From contig NZ_WAJR01000007.1 of assembly GCF_008831035.1 (NCBI RefSeq), positions 41,969 through 105,968 of the forward strand: a stretch of 64,000 bases of DNA. The letters run 5' to 3'. Shown here one piece after another: positions 54,068 to 63,889 of this stretch (position 1 is the first letter of the stretch; the number at the start of each line of letters is the position of its first letter). The notes under the pieces are model-generated. The model saw only the letters and a list, made by a program, of their open reading frames with translations. It had not been told where the DNA came from and searched no databases. Source of the DNA: Ellagibacter isourolithinifaciens (GTDB lineage Bacteria; Actinomycetota; Coriobacteriia; Coriobacteriales; Eggerthellaceae). Position numbers and translations under genes: made by a program.

Positions 54068-56026
54068 ATGGAAGAGAGCAACGTGAAAGAAACCCAAGCA
54101 GAGAAGATCGCGCGCATCAAGCGTGGTCTCGATGCTGTGCCGACCCTGCCCGGCGTGTACCTCTGGAAGGACAAGGACGGCCAGGTCATCTACGTGGGCA
54201 AGGCGAAGCAGCTGCGCGCCCGCATGCGCCAGTACGTGAACTTCCAGGACGACCGCGCGAAGATTCCGCTGCTCGTCGATCAGATCGACTCGTTCGAGTA
54301 CATCGTCGTCGGCAACGAGCACGAGTCGCTCGTCCTTGAGAAGAACCTGATCAACCAGTACGCCCCGTTCTTCAACGCCGACTTCAAGGACGACAAGTCC
54401 TACCCGTTCATCGCGCTCACGAAAGGCGACGTGTTCCCCGCCATCAAGTACACGCGCGAGAAGCACAAGCCCGACACGCGCTACTTCGGACCCTACACTG
54501 ATTCGCGCGCTGCCCGCCGCATGGTCGACATCGCGCGGCGTGTCGTGCCCCTGTGCGCGACGTCGTGCGCCGATTGGCGGAATCTCTCGCGCCGCCTTGA
54601 GAACGATCCGCTCGCGATAATGAAAACCGACGTGCGCCCCTGCTTCGATTGCCATGTGGGCTTAGGCCCCGGCGCATGCTGCGGGCGCATCACCCCCGAG
54701 GAGTACGCTGTGAACGTGCGTCGCATCGAGCGCTTCCTCGCGGGGCAGCACCGGGAGTTCCTCGACGAGCTCTCGGCCGAGATGGCTGACGCAGCGGCCG
54801 ATCTCGATTTCGAGCGCGCCGCCCGGATCAAGGCGCGCATCGACACCATCAACTCGCTCACCGACAAGCAGCATGCGGTGTCCGCCCACAACCTGAACGC
54901 CGACGTCGTGGGCCTTTTCCGCGAGGAGACGGTCGCGGGCGCGCACGTGCTCGTCATCCGCGAGGGGCGCATCATCAACTCCAACGAGTTCGTCTTGAAT
55001 CGCGGGCGCGACGTTCCCGACCAGGACCTTCTCCACAACTTCCTGTTGCGCTACTACGACACGACCACTTCCATTCCCCACGAGGTCATCGTACGGGAGC
55101 TGCCCGAGGACGAAGAGTCGATGGAGGCGTGGCTCACCGAGAAGCTTGCGAGCGCGCACGGGGCGAAAGTGCGCTTCACGGCTCCGCAGAAGGGGGAGAA
55201 GGCGGCGCTTGTCGACATGGCGGAGACGAACGCGAAGCACACGCTCATGCGCTACAAGGTGCGCACGAACTACGAGGACAAACGCGTGAACGATGCGCTG
55301 CTGCAGCTCGAGAGCGCGCTCGCGCTCGACGCGCCGCCCATGCGCATCGAGTGCTTCGACATCTCGACGATCCACGGGTCCTATACGGTCGCGTCAATGG
55401 TCGTGTTCACGGGCGGCAAGCCCGACAAGAACCAGTACCGCCGCTTCAAGATCAAGACGCCGCTCGACGAGGCGAACGACTTCCTCTCGATGCAGGAGGT
55501 GATGAGCCGCCGCTACTGCGCCGAGCGTATGGCAGACGAGCGCTTCGGCAGCAAGCCCGACCTCATCATCCTCGATGGCGGCAAGCCGCAGCTGTCGGCT
55601 GTTATGGAGATGTTCGACCAGATGGGAATCGATGACATCGCGCTGTGCGGCTTGGCGAAGCGCGACGAGGAGCTCTTCGTCCCCTGGCAGGACACGGGTC
55701 CGGTCGTTTTGCCCTCGGGGTCGGCGTCGCTCTACCTCGTGAAGCAGGTGCGCGACGAGGCCCACCGGTTCGCGATTACCTTCCACCGCGAGCTCCGCGG
55801 CAAGGGCATGACGGCAAGCATCTTGGATGAGGTCGCGGGCTTGGGCCCTGTTCGCAAGAAAGCCCTGCTCAAGCATTTCAAATCCTTCAAGAACCTCAAA
55901 GCGGCGAGCTTGGCGGAGATCAAAGAGGCCCATGTGGTGCCCGACGAGGTCGCCGAGGAGCTCCATAAGGTGATCGAGCAGTATAATAGCGAGCGAAAAG
56001 ACGAACTGGTCGTTGGCGGCGAGTAG
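54068..56026 (+). CDS. uvrC: Excinuclease ABC subunit C
   Basis: Dual-incision nuclease of nucleotide excision repair. N-terminal GIY-YIG domain: GVYLWKDKDGQVIYVGKAKQLRARMRQY near residue 28. The UvrB-binding UVR motif appears near 245 (DLDFERAARIKARIDTI), and the C-terminal endonuclease/HhH part includes FDISTIHGSYTVASMVVF and RFKIKTPLDEANDFLSMQEV; the final GLGPVRKKALLKHF is an HhH. The 652-aa length is normal. ATG 54068 lies 8 bp after TACACT with no Shine-Dalgarno, suggesting leaderless translation. rapZ starts 14 bp downstream. Confidence 0.95.
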   Translation: MEESNVKETQAEKIARIKRGLDAVPTLPGVYLWKDKDGQVIYVGKAKQLRARMRQYVNFQDDRAKIPLLVDQIDSFEYIVVGNEHESLVLEKNLINQYAPFFNADFKDDKSYPFIALTKGDVFPAIKYTREKHKPDTRYFGPYTDSRAARRMVDIARRVVPLCATSCADWRNLSRRLENDPLAIMKTDVRPCFDCHVGLGPGACCGRITPEEYAVNVRRIERFLAGQHREFLDELSAEMADAAADLDFERAARIKARIDTINSLTDKQHAVSAHNLNADVVGLFREETVAGAHVLVIREGRIINSNEFVLNRGRDVPDQDLLHNFLLRYYDTTTSIPHEVIVRELPEDEESMEAWLTEKLASAHGAKVRFTAPQKGEKAALVDMAETNAKHTLMRYKVRTNYEDKRVNDALLQLESALALDAPPMRIECFDISTIHGSYTVASMVVFTGGKPDKNQYRRFKIKTPLDEANDFLSMQEVMSRRYCAERMADERFGSKPDLIILDGGKPQLSAVMEMFDQMGIDDIALCGLAKRDEELFVPWQDTGPVVLPSGSASLYLVKQVRDEAHRFAITFHRELRGKGMTASILDEVAGLGPVRKKALLKHFKSFKNLKAASLAEIKEAHVVPDEVAEELHKVIEQYNSERKDELVVGGE

Positions 56027-56039
56027 GGGGTTGCACACC

Positions 56040-57026
56040 ATGGATGCACGGCATGAGAACCGCGAGAAGATTCCCGAGGACGAGTACGAGGACGGCGCTG
56101 AGAGATCATTCGAAAAGGATACGATCGCGCTCGAGGATATGCCTGAGATCGTCATCGTCACGGGCATGAGCGGTGCCGGGCGCACCGAGGCGATGCACGT
56201 CTTCGAGGACCTTGGCTTCTTCTGCGTCGACAACCTGCCGGCGAGCCTTATTGGGAACCTGCTCGCGCTCAAGGGCATGCCCGGCCAGCCCGATGCGAGC
56301 CGACGCCTCGCTGTGGTGTGCGACGCGCGCAACCGCGATTTCTTCCCCAATCTGAAGGGCGAGGTCGAGAAGCTCGAGCGCGAGGGGATCGACGTGTGCG
56401 TGCTGTTCCTCGACGCTGCGGATGACAAGCTCGTCGCTCGTTACAAGTCCTCGCGTCGCCGCCACCCGCTGTGCACCGACGGAACCACCATTGCGCAGGG
56501 CATCGAGCGCGAGCGTCAGATGCTCTACGATCTGCGCGAGATGGCACATCATGTCGTCGATACCACCGATATGCTCCCGCAGCAGTTGCGCGAAACCATC
56601 CGTTCCATCTTCGCCCGCGGAAACGAGCGTCGCGGCCTGGCCGTTACGGTGTATTCGTTCGGCTTCAAGCACGGCGCCCCCACCGACGCCGACCTCGTCA
56701 TGGACGTGCGCTTCCTTCCAAACCCCTATTACGATCCTGACCTGCGCTTCCTCACAGGTCTTGATGCCCCTGTTCGCGATTTTGTGATGTATCGCGAGGA
56801 AACCGTCGAGTTCGTGAAGCGCTGGCGCGCGCTGCTCGACTGCGTCATGCCTGGATATGTCGCCGAAGGCAAGCAGCAGCTCGCCATCGCCATCGGCTGC
56901 ACGGGCGGGCAGCATCGAAGCGTCGCTATCGCCGAATCGACGGGCGACTACCTCAAATCGAACGGTTACCGCGTCTCGGTTGCTCACCGCGACCTGAAGC
57001 TCGCGCCCCGCGCCGCCCAGGAGTAG
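56040..57026 (+). CDS. rapZ: RNase adapter / nucleotide-binding protein RapZ
   Basis: P-loop protein of the RapZ/YvcJ family; in Firmicutes YvcJ hydrolyses nucleotides, in E. coli RapZ guides RNase E to GlmZ. The 328-aa protein has the Walker-A-like GMSGAGRTEAMHVFEDLGFFCVDNLP near residue 42, RRRHPL near 140 and the C-terminal IGCTGGQHRSVAIAE near 284. A charged N-terminal extension of about 30 residues precedes the P-loop. ATG 56040 has a G-rich site upstream; TTG 56013 is unlikely. The rapZ-yvcK-whiA order is highly conserved in Gram-positives. Confidence 0.94.
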   Translation: MDARHENREKIPEDEYEDGAERSFEKDTIALEDMPEIVIVTGMSGAGRTEAMHVFEDLGFFCVDNLPASLIGNLLALKGMPGQPDASRRLAVVCDARNRDFFPNLKGEVEKLEREGIDVCVLFLDAADDKLVARYKSSRRRHPLCTDGTTIAQGIERERQMLYDLREMAHHVVDTTDMLPQQLRETIRSIFARGNERRGLAVTVYSFGFKHGAPTDADLVMDVRFLPNPYYDPDLRFLTGLDAPVRDFVMYREETVEFVKRWRALLDCVMPGYVAEGKQQLAIAIGCTGGQHRSVAIAESTGDYLKSNGYRVSVAHRDLKLAPRAAQE

Positions 57027-57030
57027 TTGT

Positions 57031-58125
57031 ATGAAGAAGAAGCGTCCCTTCATCCAAGACCCCTCGGCGACTGCGGCCTTCGCGGCGCTGCGCGATTTGC
57101 CCTTGCCTCGAGCGGTGCATGCCCCTCGCGGCGACAAGCTCCACGCTGTCGTCGTCGGCGGCGGCACGGGTGCGCCGGTTTCCATCCGAACTCTTCTCTC
57201 CCTCGACGTCGAGACGAGCGCTGTGGTGGCCATGGCAGACGACGGCGGCTCGACCGGTCTTTTGCGCGAGGAGGCGGACGTGACGCCCCCGGGCGATGTG
57301 CGCAAGTGTATCCTCGCGATGGCGGCCGACCCGAAAGACCCGCTCACCCGCGCGTTCAAGTACCGTTTCCCCATCGCGAACAACCACTCGCTTGGGAACT
57401 TGATGCTGGTCGCGCTCGAGGATGCGTGCGGGTCGTTCCCCGAGGCAATCTCGGTGTGCGAGCGCATGCTCGACGCGCGGGGACATGTGTACCCCTCGAC
57501 GCTGACCCACGTCACGCTTGCTGCGAAGACGCGCGGCGGGAAGCTGCTCGAGGGCCAGGCGGTTGCGTGTCATTCCGACATCGCGCTCTCGCGCGTGATT
57601 CTTCGAGGTCAGGGAACGATCGAGCCCTATGCCCCGGCGCTCGAGGCCATTCGCGCGGCTGACCTTATCGTGCTCGGTCCCGGCTCGCTTTTCACGTCCA
57701 TTATCCCGAACCTGCTCGTGCCAGGCGTCGTCGAGGCCATCCGCGAATCGAAGGGCACCACGGTGTTCGTTTGTGGGCTAGCCGACGTGCAGGGCGAGAC
57801 GCTCGATTTGAGCGCCCGCGAGCACGTTGAGGCGTTGCTCGACCACGGCATGCGCGGCCTTCTCGATTACGTGCTTGTGCATTCGTCGCGTCCGCTTTCG
57901 CCTGACCAGAACACCTTCGCCCCTTCGGCGGCTGACCCCCAGGAGTCCGCGGGTATCCACTCGGTCGCGGTCACCTACGACGACGTTATGGCCATCCAGG
58001 CCCAAGGCCCGCGCGTTATCGTTCGCGACCTGGTCGACCACAAGCGTCCGACCTGGCATGATCCGGAGGCTTTTCGGGAAGCGCTTTGGGGGGTGCTCAA
58101 ACTATGTCGTTCACGGCGGAAGTAA
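57031..58125 (+). CDS. yvcK: Gluconeogenesis factor YvcK (CofD-like)
   Basis: UDP-sugar-binding protein of the YvcK family needed for growth on gluconeogenic substrates and for cell shape. VVVGGGTGAPVSIRTLL near residue 41, ADDGGSTGLLREE near 70, PPGDVRKCILA and LGPGSLFTSIIPNLLVPGV near 210-230 are family signatures. The 364-aa length is normal with a basic N-terminus. It starts 4 bp after rapZ, and whiA begins 22 bp before its stop. Confidence 0.94.
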   Translation: MKKKRPFIQDPSATAAFAALRDLPLPRAVHAPRGDKLHAVVVGGGTGAPVSIRTLLSLDVETSAVVAMADDGGSTGLLREEADVTPPGDVRKCILAMAADPKDPLTRAFKYRFPIANNHSLGNLMLVALEDACGSFPEAISVCERMLDARGHVYPSTLTHVTLAAKTRGGKLLEGQAVACHSDIALSRVILRGQGTIEPYAPALEAIRAADLIVLGPGSLFTSIIPNLLVPGVVEAIRESKGTTVFVCGLADVQGETLDLSAREHVEALLDHGMRGLLDYVLVHSSRPLSPDQNTFAPSAADPQESAGIHSVAVTYDDVMAIQAQGPRVIVRDLVDHKRPTWHDPEAFREALWGVLKLCRSRRK

Positions 58126-59045
58126 AAGACGAGCTCGCGCGCGTTCTGCCCGAGTGCTCGCATTGCGGGAAGGCAACGCTCGCCGCGCTCGTGCGTATCG
58201 AGGGAACGCTGTTCGTCTCCGGTCCCGGACGCTATCGCGTTGAAATCGCTACGGATGTGCCGAGCGTTGCGCGCCTTGTGATCAAGCTTTTGCATGGCAT
58301 CTACCAGCTGCGAACCGAGCTCACCGTGCGCCGCAGCGTGCTCCATAAGACGCCAAACTATCTGATCGAGGTTCCCGCGCAGCCCCATCTGCCCAAATCG
58401 TTGCTCGATTTGGGCGTCATCACCAAGGAAGGCGGCCTGGAGGTTGGCATTCGTCCCGACATCGTGGCCAAGCAGTGCTGCGCCGCAGCCTACGTGCGCG
58501 GCGCGTTTTTGGGCAGCGGTTTCATCGCGAACCCGCGCGGCGACTTCCATTTCGAGATCACCGTTGAGTCCGAGTCCCTCGCCGAGGGGCTTGTGGCCCT
58601 GCTCGCCGACAAGGGGATCAAAGCGCGCATCATGCAGCGCCGCAGCTCGTATATGGTGTACTTGAAGTCGGGAAACGCAATTCTCGAGTTCCTCGCATTC
58701 GTCGGCGCCCACCAATGCGCGTTGCGGCTTGAGCAGGAGCGCGTCGTGAAGAGCGTGCGCAACGACGTAAACCGCATGACGAACGCCGAGATAGCGAACC
58801 AGGCGAAATCGTCGTCCGCGGCGGTCGACCAGCTCTTTGCCATCCGCACGGTGCTCGAGGCGCACGGCATGGAGAACCTGCCGCCTGCGCTGCAGGAGTT
58901 CATCCGCCTGCGCGTGAGCTTCCCCGACGCGAGCATCAAGGAGCTCGGCGAGCGCGCGAACCCGCCGCTCTCCAAATCGGCGGTCTATCATCGCATTCGG
59001 CGCATCGAGCAGCTTGCGCGCGAAGCCGCAAACCGAAAAGGGTAG
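58104..59045 (+). CDS. whiA: Sporulation/cell division regulator WhiA
   Basis: DNA-binding protein with an N-terminal LAGLIDADG-like domain and a C-terminal HTH; it controls division genes in actinobacteria and Firmicutes. The 313-aa protein starts MSFTAEVKDELARVLPECSHC, contains YVRGAFLGSGFIANPRGDFHFEI near residue 131, and ends with the HTH (SIKELGERANPPLSKSAVYHRIRRIEQLA). ATG 58104 lies inside the 3' end of yvcK, preceded by a G-run. The extra six upstream codons (MGGAQT) are not conserved. Confidence 0.95.
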   Translation: MSFTAEVKDELARVLPECSHCGKATLAALVRIEGTLFVSGPGRYRVEIATDVPSVARLVIKLLHGIYQLRTELTVRRSVLHKTPNYLIEVPAQPHLPKSLLDLGVITKEGGLEVGIRPDIVAKQCCAAAYVRGAFLGSGFIANPRGDFHFEITVESESLAEGLVALLADKGIKARIMQRRSSYMVYLKSGNAILEFLAFVGAHQCALRLEQERVVKSVRNDVNRMTNAEIANQAKSSSAAVDQLFAIRTVLEAHGMENLPPALQEFIRLRVSFPDASIKELGERANPPLSKSAVYHRIRRIEQLAREAANRKG

Positions 59046-59105
59046 CGGCTCCGCAGGCAATTCGCCCGAAGACGGCATGCATTCGCGCAAGGTCGGCTAG
59101 ACTAA

Positions 59106-60149
<1,044 letters not shown>

Positions 60150-60164
60150 TCTGAATCACGCATG

Positions 60165-60194
60165 ATCGGGCGGCTTCTTGCCGCCCGATTCTTT
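60165..60194 (+). terminator. Attenuator-like hairpin between gap and pgk
   Basis: A perfect 10-bp stem (ATCGGGCGGC with GCCGCCCGAT, 5-nt loop) is followed by TCTTT. It may partly end the gap transcript so that gap is expressed above pgk. Confidence 0.65.
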
Positions 60195-60212
60195 GTTGAA
60201 AGAGGAGACTCA

Positions 60213-61397
60213 ATGGCATCAATCAAGACCATCAACGAGCTTGATGCGCGTGGCAAGCGCGTGCTCGTGCGCGTTGATTTCAACGTTCCCGTATCCGACG
60301 GCGTCGTGACCGATGATACGCGCATCAAAGCGGCGCTGCCGACCATCGAGAAGCTTGTCGGCGACGGCGCGCGCGTCATTCTCATGAGCCACCTCGGCCG
60401 TCCGTCGGGCGAGGGCTTCGAGGAGAAGTTCTCTCTCCGCCCAGCCGCCTTGCGCCTGGCGGAGCTTCTCGGCAAGCCGGTCGCGTTCGCAAAAGACACG
60501 GTGGGCGAGGATGCGCAGGGGAAGGTGGCGGCGCTTCGCGAGGGGGACGTGCTCCTGCTCGAGAACCTGCGCTTCGACAAGCGCGAGAAGAAAAACGACC
60601 CGGCGTTTTGCGAGGAACTCGCTAAGCTCGGTGACGCCTACGTCAATGACGCGTTCGGCACTGCCCATCGCGCGCATGCCTCCACGGCCGGCGTCGCGGC
60701 GCTTCTGCCGGCATATGCGGGCTATCTCATGCAGCGCGAGGTGTCCACGCTCACGGGCATGCTCGAGAACCCGAAGCGCCCCTTCGTCGCCATTCTTGGC
60801 GGTTCGAAGGTCTCCGATAAAATCAAGGTCATCGACGCGCTCATCGACAAGTGCGAGACGCTCGTCATCGGCGGCGGCATGTGCTTCACGTTCCTTTTGG
60901 CCGAGCGCAAGCAGGTCGGCACCTCGCTTAAGGAAGACGAGTGGGTCGCTCGCGCCGGCGAGATGATGGAGAAAGCGGCTGCTCGCGGTTGCAAGCTGCT
61001 CCTTCCCGTCGACGTCGTGTGTGCCGACAGGTTCGCCGAGGACGCGAACACGCTCACCTGCTCGGTTGATGCCATCCCCGCCGACATGATGGGCCTCGAT
61101 GTCGGACCCGAGACCGCCAAGCTCTACGCCGAGGCCATCGCCAGTGCGCGGACGGTGTTCTGGAACGGCCCTATGGGCGTGTTCGAGATGGACGCGTTCG
61201 CTGCGGGTACGAAGGCGGTTGCGCTCGCGGTGGCCGCTAACAAGGAGGCTGACACGGTCATCGGCGGTGGCGATTCGGTTGCTGCGGTTAACAAGTTCGA
61301 CCTTGCTGACCAGATGACCTTCATCTCGACCGGCGGCGGCGCAAGTATGGAACTCGTGCAGGGAGAAGCGCTTCCCGGCGTCGAGGCGCTGCGTTAA
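60213..61397 (+). CDS. pgk: Phosphoglycerate kinase
   Basis: Makes ATP and 3-phosphoglycerate from 1,3-bisphosphoglycerate. VRVDFNVPVSDGVVTDDTRI near residue 18, SHLGRPSG near 58, and the nucleotide site ILGGSKVSDKI near 190 and GGGDSVAA near 353 are visible. The 394-aa length is normal. AGAGGAG lies 7 nt before ATG 60213; upstream open frame crosses a hairpin and is not conserved. Confidence 0.97.
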   Translation: MASIKTINELDARGKRVLVRVDFNVPVSDGVVTDDTRIKAALPTIEKLVGDGARVILMSHLGRPSGEGFEEKFSLRPAALRLAELLGKPVAFAKDTVGEDAQGKVAALREGDVLLLENLRFDKREKKNDPAFCEELAKLGDAYVNDAFGTAHRAHASTAGVAALLPAYAGYLMQREVSTLTGMLENPKRPFVAILGGSKVSDKIKVIDALIDKCETLVIGGGMCFTFLLAERKQVGTSLKEDEWVARAGEMMEKAAARGCKLLLPVDVVCADRFAEDANTLTCSVDAIPADMMGLDVGPETAKLYAEAIASARTVFWNGPMGVFEMDAFAAGTKAVALAVAANKEADTVIGGGDSVAAVNKFDLADQMTFISTGGGASMELVQGEALPGVEALR

Positions 61398-61415
61398 ACT
61401 GGCGGTATACAAAGA

Positions 61416-61465
61416 GGGGAGGCGGCAAGGCGCGCAATGTGCGCTTTCGTCTCCCCGTTCTTTTT
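61416..61465 (+). terminator. Hairpin with T-run between pgk and tpiA
   Basis: GGGGAG pairs with CTCCCC and an inner GCGC pairs with GCGC; GTTCTTTTT follows. It leaves 17 bp to the tpiA ATG, so it may attenuate rather than fully stop transcription. Confidence 0.65.
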
Positions 61466-61482
61466 CGCGGAAAGGACAAGCC

Positions 61483-62256
61483 ATGGCAAGAAAACCTATG
61501 ATGGCAGGCAACTGGAAGATGAACAACGCCATCGGCGAGGCGGTCGTGCTCACCCAGGAGATCTCCAACAACTGGTGGAAGGACTGGGAGGACAAGGTCG
61601 ATGTCGTCATCTGCCCGCCGTTTGTCGACTTGAAGCCGGTGAAGACGGTGCTCGAGTTCGACAAGACGAAGATCTTCGTCGGTGCGCAGAACGTGTACTG
61701 GGAGGAAGCCGGCGCGTTTACTGGCGAGGTGTCTGTGCCCATGATTCGCGAGTGCGGCTGCGACTATTGCATCGTCGGGCATTCGGAGCGCCGCGGGCTT
61801 TTCGGCGAGACGAATGAGGACGTGAACAAGAAGGTGCGCGCGCTTCTGGGCGGTCGCTTGAAGCCGATCGTATGCGTTGGCGAATCGCTCGCCGTGCGCG
61901 ATGAGGGCACGACGAATGAGTACGTGTGTGCCCAGGTGAAAGCTGCGTTCGCGGGCGTCGATGCGGATGACGCCGCGAAGTGCGTCGTGGCTTACGAGCC
62001 TATTTGGGCTATCGGCACCGGCCGTACGGCGACGCCCGAGCAGGCAGAAGAGGTGTGTGCGGCCGTCCGTGCACAGCTCGCCGTGCTCTTCGGCGAGGAA
62101 ACGGCTCAGGCTATGCGCATCCTTTACGGCGGTTCGATGAACCCCGGAAACGTCGACGCGCTCGTGGCGGAGCCCGATATCGACGGCGGGCTTATCGGCG
62201 GTGCGAGCCTCAAATGCGACTCCTTCATCCAGCTCGTGAAGGCGGTCATGCGGTAA
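61483..62256 (+). CDS. tpiA: Triosephosphate isomerase
   Basis: Interconverts DHAP and G3P. NWKMNN at the N-terminus (Lys catalytic), GHSERRGLFGE with the catalytic His near residue 100, and YEPIWAIGTG with the catalytic Glu near 172; phosphate loop YGGSMNPGN near 215. The 257-aa length is normal. GAAAGGAC precedes ATG 61483. Its TAA overlaps the gpmI ATG (TAATG). Confidence 0.97.
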   Translation: MARKPMMAGNWKMNNAIGEAVVLTQEISNNWWKDWEDKVDVVICPPFVDLKPVKTVLEFDKTKIFVGAQNVYWEEAGAFTGEVSVPMIRECGCDYCIVGHSERRGLFGETNEDVNKKVRALLGGRLKPIVCVGESLAVRDEGTTNEYVCAQVKAAFAGVDADDAAKCVVAYEPIWAIGTGRTATPEQAEEVCAAVRAQLAVLFGEETAQAMRILYGGSMNPGNVDALVAEPDIDGGLIGGASLKCDSFIQLVKAVMR

Positions 62257-63812
62257 TGAGCGTTCTCGATTCGTCTGCGCGCGAGGGTCTCGCGCTTCCC
62301 GTGTGCCTCGTTATCATGGACGGCTTCGGGCTTGCGCCCGCAGGTCCCGGCAACGCCATCTCGCTTGCGCGCACGCCTTTTCTCGATAAGCTGTTCGCGG
62401 GCGAGTGCACGCGCCTTCAGGCGTCCGGCGAGGCGGTCGGCCTGCCGGAGGGCCAGATGGGCAACTCCGAGGTTGGGCATTTGAACATCGGCGCCGGCCG
62501 CGTCGTCCATCAGGAGCTCACGCGCATCAACCGCGCGTGCCGTACAGGTTCCATCGACGAAAACGAGGTCATCAACGCGTGTCTCGATTCGTCTAAGGAG
62601 CCAGGCCGTGCGCTGCATGTCATGGGTCTTCTCTCCGATGGAGGCGTCCATTCGAGCAACGAGCACCTTTTCGCGATCCTCGAGCATGCGGTCTCGCGCG
62701 GTCTTGAGGACATCCGCGTGCACTGCTTCCTTGATGGTCGCGACGTGCCGCCCTCGAGCGGTGAGGGCTACGTTGCCGAGCTCGAGCGCCTTATTGCCTC
62801 GAAGGGATGGGGGCGGAGAGTCCGCATCGCGTCGATTTGCGGGCGCTATTACGCGATGGACCGCGACAAGCGCTGGGACCGCGTGCAAAAGGCGTGGGAG
62901 GCAATCGTTTGTGCGAAGCCTTCCGTCGATTGCGGGGCGTGCGACATGGTGTCAGACTCGTACGCCGATGGCGTGACGGACGAGTTTTTGGTTCCGTGCG
63001 CGCTCGACTCCTGCGGGGTTCGCGACGGCGACGGCGTCATCTTTTTCAACTTCAGGCCCGACCGGGCGCGTGAGTTGACGCGCGCGTTCGTCGATCCCGC
63101 TTTCGATGGGTTTGAGCGCTCAGTGTTCCCGCAGGTGAACTTCGTCTGCCTGACCGAGTACGATCCCGATATCCCCGCGCCTGTGGCGTTTCCGAAGGAA
63201 TTCCCCGACAACGTCTTGGCCGACGTGCTCGCGGCGCGGGGCCTTCGCCAATATCACATCGCGGAGACCGAGAAGTACGCGCATGTTACGTTCTTCCTGA
63301 ATGGGGGCCGCGAGGAGCCCAAAGTGGGGGAGGAGCGCCAGCTCGTGGCGAGCCCAAAGGTGGCCACCTACGATCTGCAGCCGGAGATGAGCGAGCCCGA
63401 GGTTGCTCGCGATTTGGCGCAGGCAATCGATGGGGGCGAGGCCGACGTGTACATCGTGAACTTCGCGAACTGCGACATGGTGGGGCACACGGGCGTCATT
63501 CCCGCGGCGGTCGCTGCTGTCGAGTCGGTTGAAGCTGGCGTTGAACAGGTGCTTTCCGCTGTTCAACGCGCAGGAGGGGTGGCGTTCGTCACCGCCGATC
63601 ACGGTAACGCAGACAAGATGCTTGCCGAGGACGGCTCTCCCCATACTGCGCACACCACCGCACCGGTTCCCTTCGCGCTCGTCGACTACTCGGGGCGCGG
63701 TCTTCGCCTTTCGGGTGAGGAGGGCGCACTTTGCGACATTGCGCCGACGATGTTGGCGGCGATGGGCGTTGAGGCTCCCCTCGAGATGACGGGAAAGAGC
63801 CTGCTCGCCTGA
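62256..63812 (+). CDS. gpmI: 2,3-bisphosphoglycerate-independent phosphoglycerate mutase
   Basis: Mn-dependent alkaline-phosphatase-superfamily mutase converting 3-PG to 2-PG. LVIMDGFGLAP (metal Asp near residue 22), GNSEVGHLNIGAGR with phosphoserine Ser71, FLDGRDVPPSSG near 158 and the metal motifs NCDMVGHTG near 410 and ADHGNADKM near 450 are seen. The 518-aa length is normal. Start ATG 62256 overlaps the tpiA stop. It completes the glycolytic block gap-pgk-tpiA-gpmI; eno is not in the window. Confidence 0.96.
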   Translation: MSVLDSSAREGLALPVCLVIMDGFGLAPAGPGNAISLARTPFLDKLFAGECTRLQASGEAVGLPEGQMGNSEVGHLNIGAGRVVHQELTRINRACRTGSIDENEVINACLDSSKEPGRALHVMGLLSDGGVHSSNEHLFAILEHAVSRGLEDIRVHCFLDGRDVPPSSGEGYVAELERLIASKGWGRRVRIASICGRYYAMDRDKRWDRVQKAWEAIVCAKPSVDCGACDMVSDSYADGVTDEFLVPCALDSCGVRDGDGVIFFNFRPDRARELTRAFVDPAFDGFERSVFPQVNFVCLTEYDPDIPAPVAFPKEFPDNVLADVLAARGLRQYHIAETEKYAHVTFFLNGGREEPKVGEERQLVASPKVATYDLQPEMSEPEVARDLAQAIDGGEADVYIVNFANCDMVGHTGVIPAAVAAVESVEAGVEQVLSAVQRAGGVAFVTADHGNADKMLAEDGSPHTAHTTAPVPFALVDYSGRGLRLSGEEGALCDIAPTMLAAMGVEAPLEMTGKSLLA

Positions 63813-63889
63813 TTCGTTTGCGAAGTTTGCGGACGATTCGTGTAGGGGCTTCCCTCGGTCAGGATTTGGCGGAGTGCGAGTTAAGTTTT

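Noticed and set aside
55982..55987. TATAAT near the end of uvrC as rapZ promoter
   Set aside because: It lies within uvrC coding sequence with no -35 and no TG extension; rapZ is close enough to be cotranscribed.
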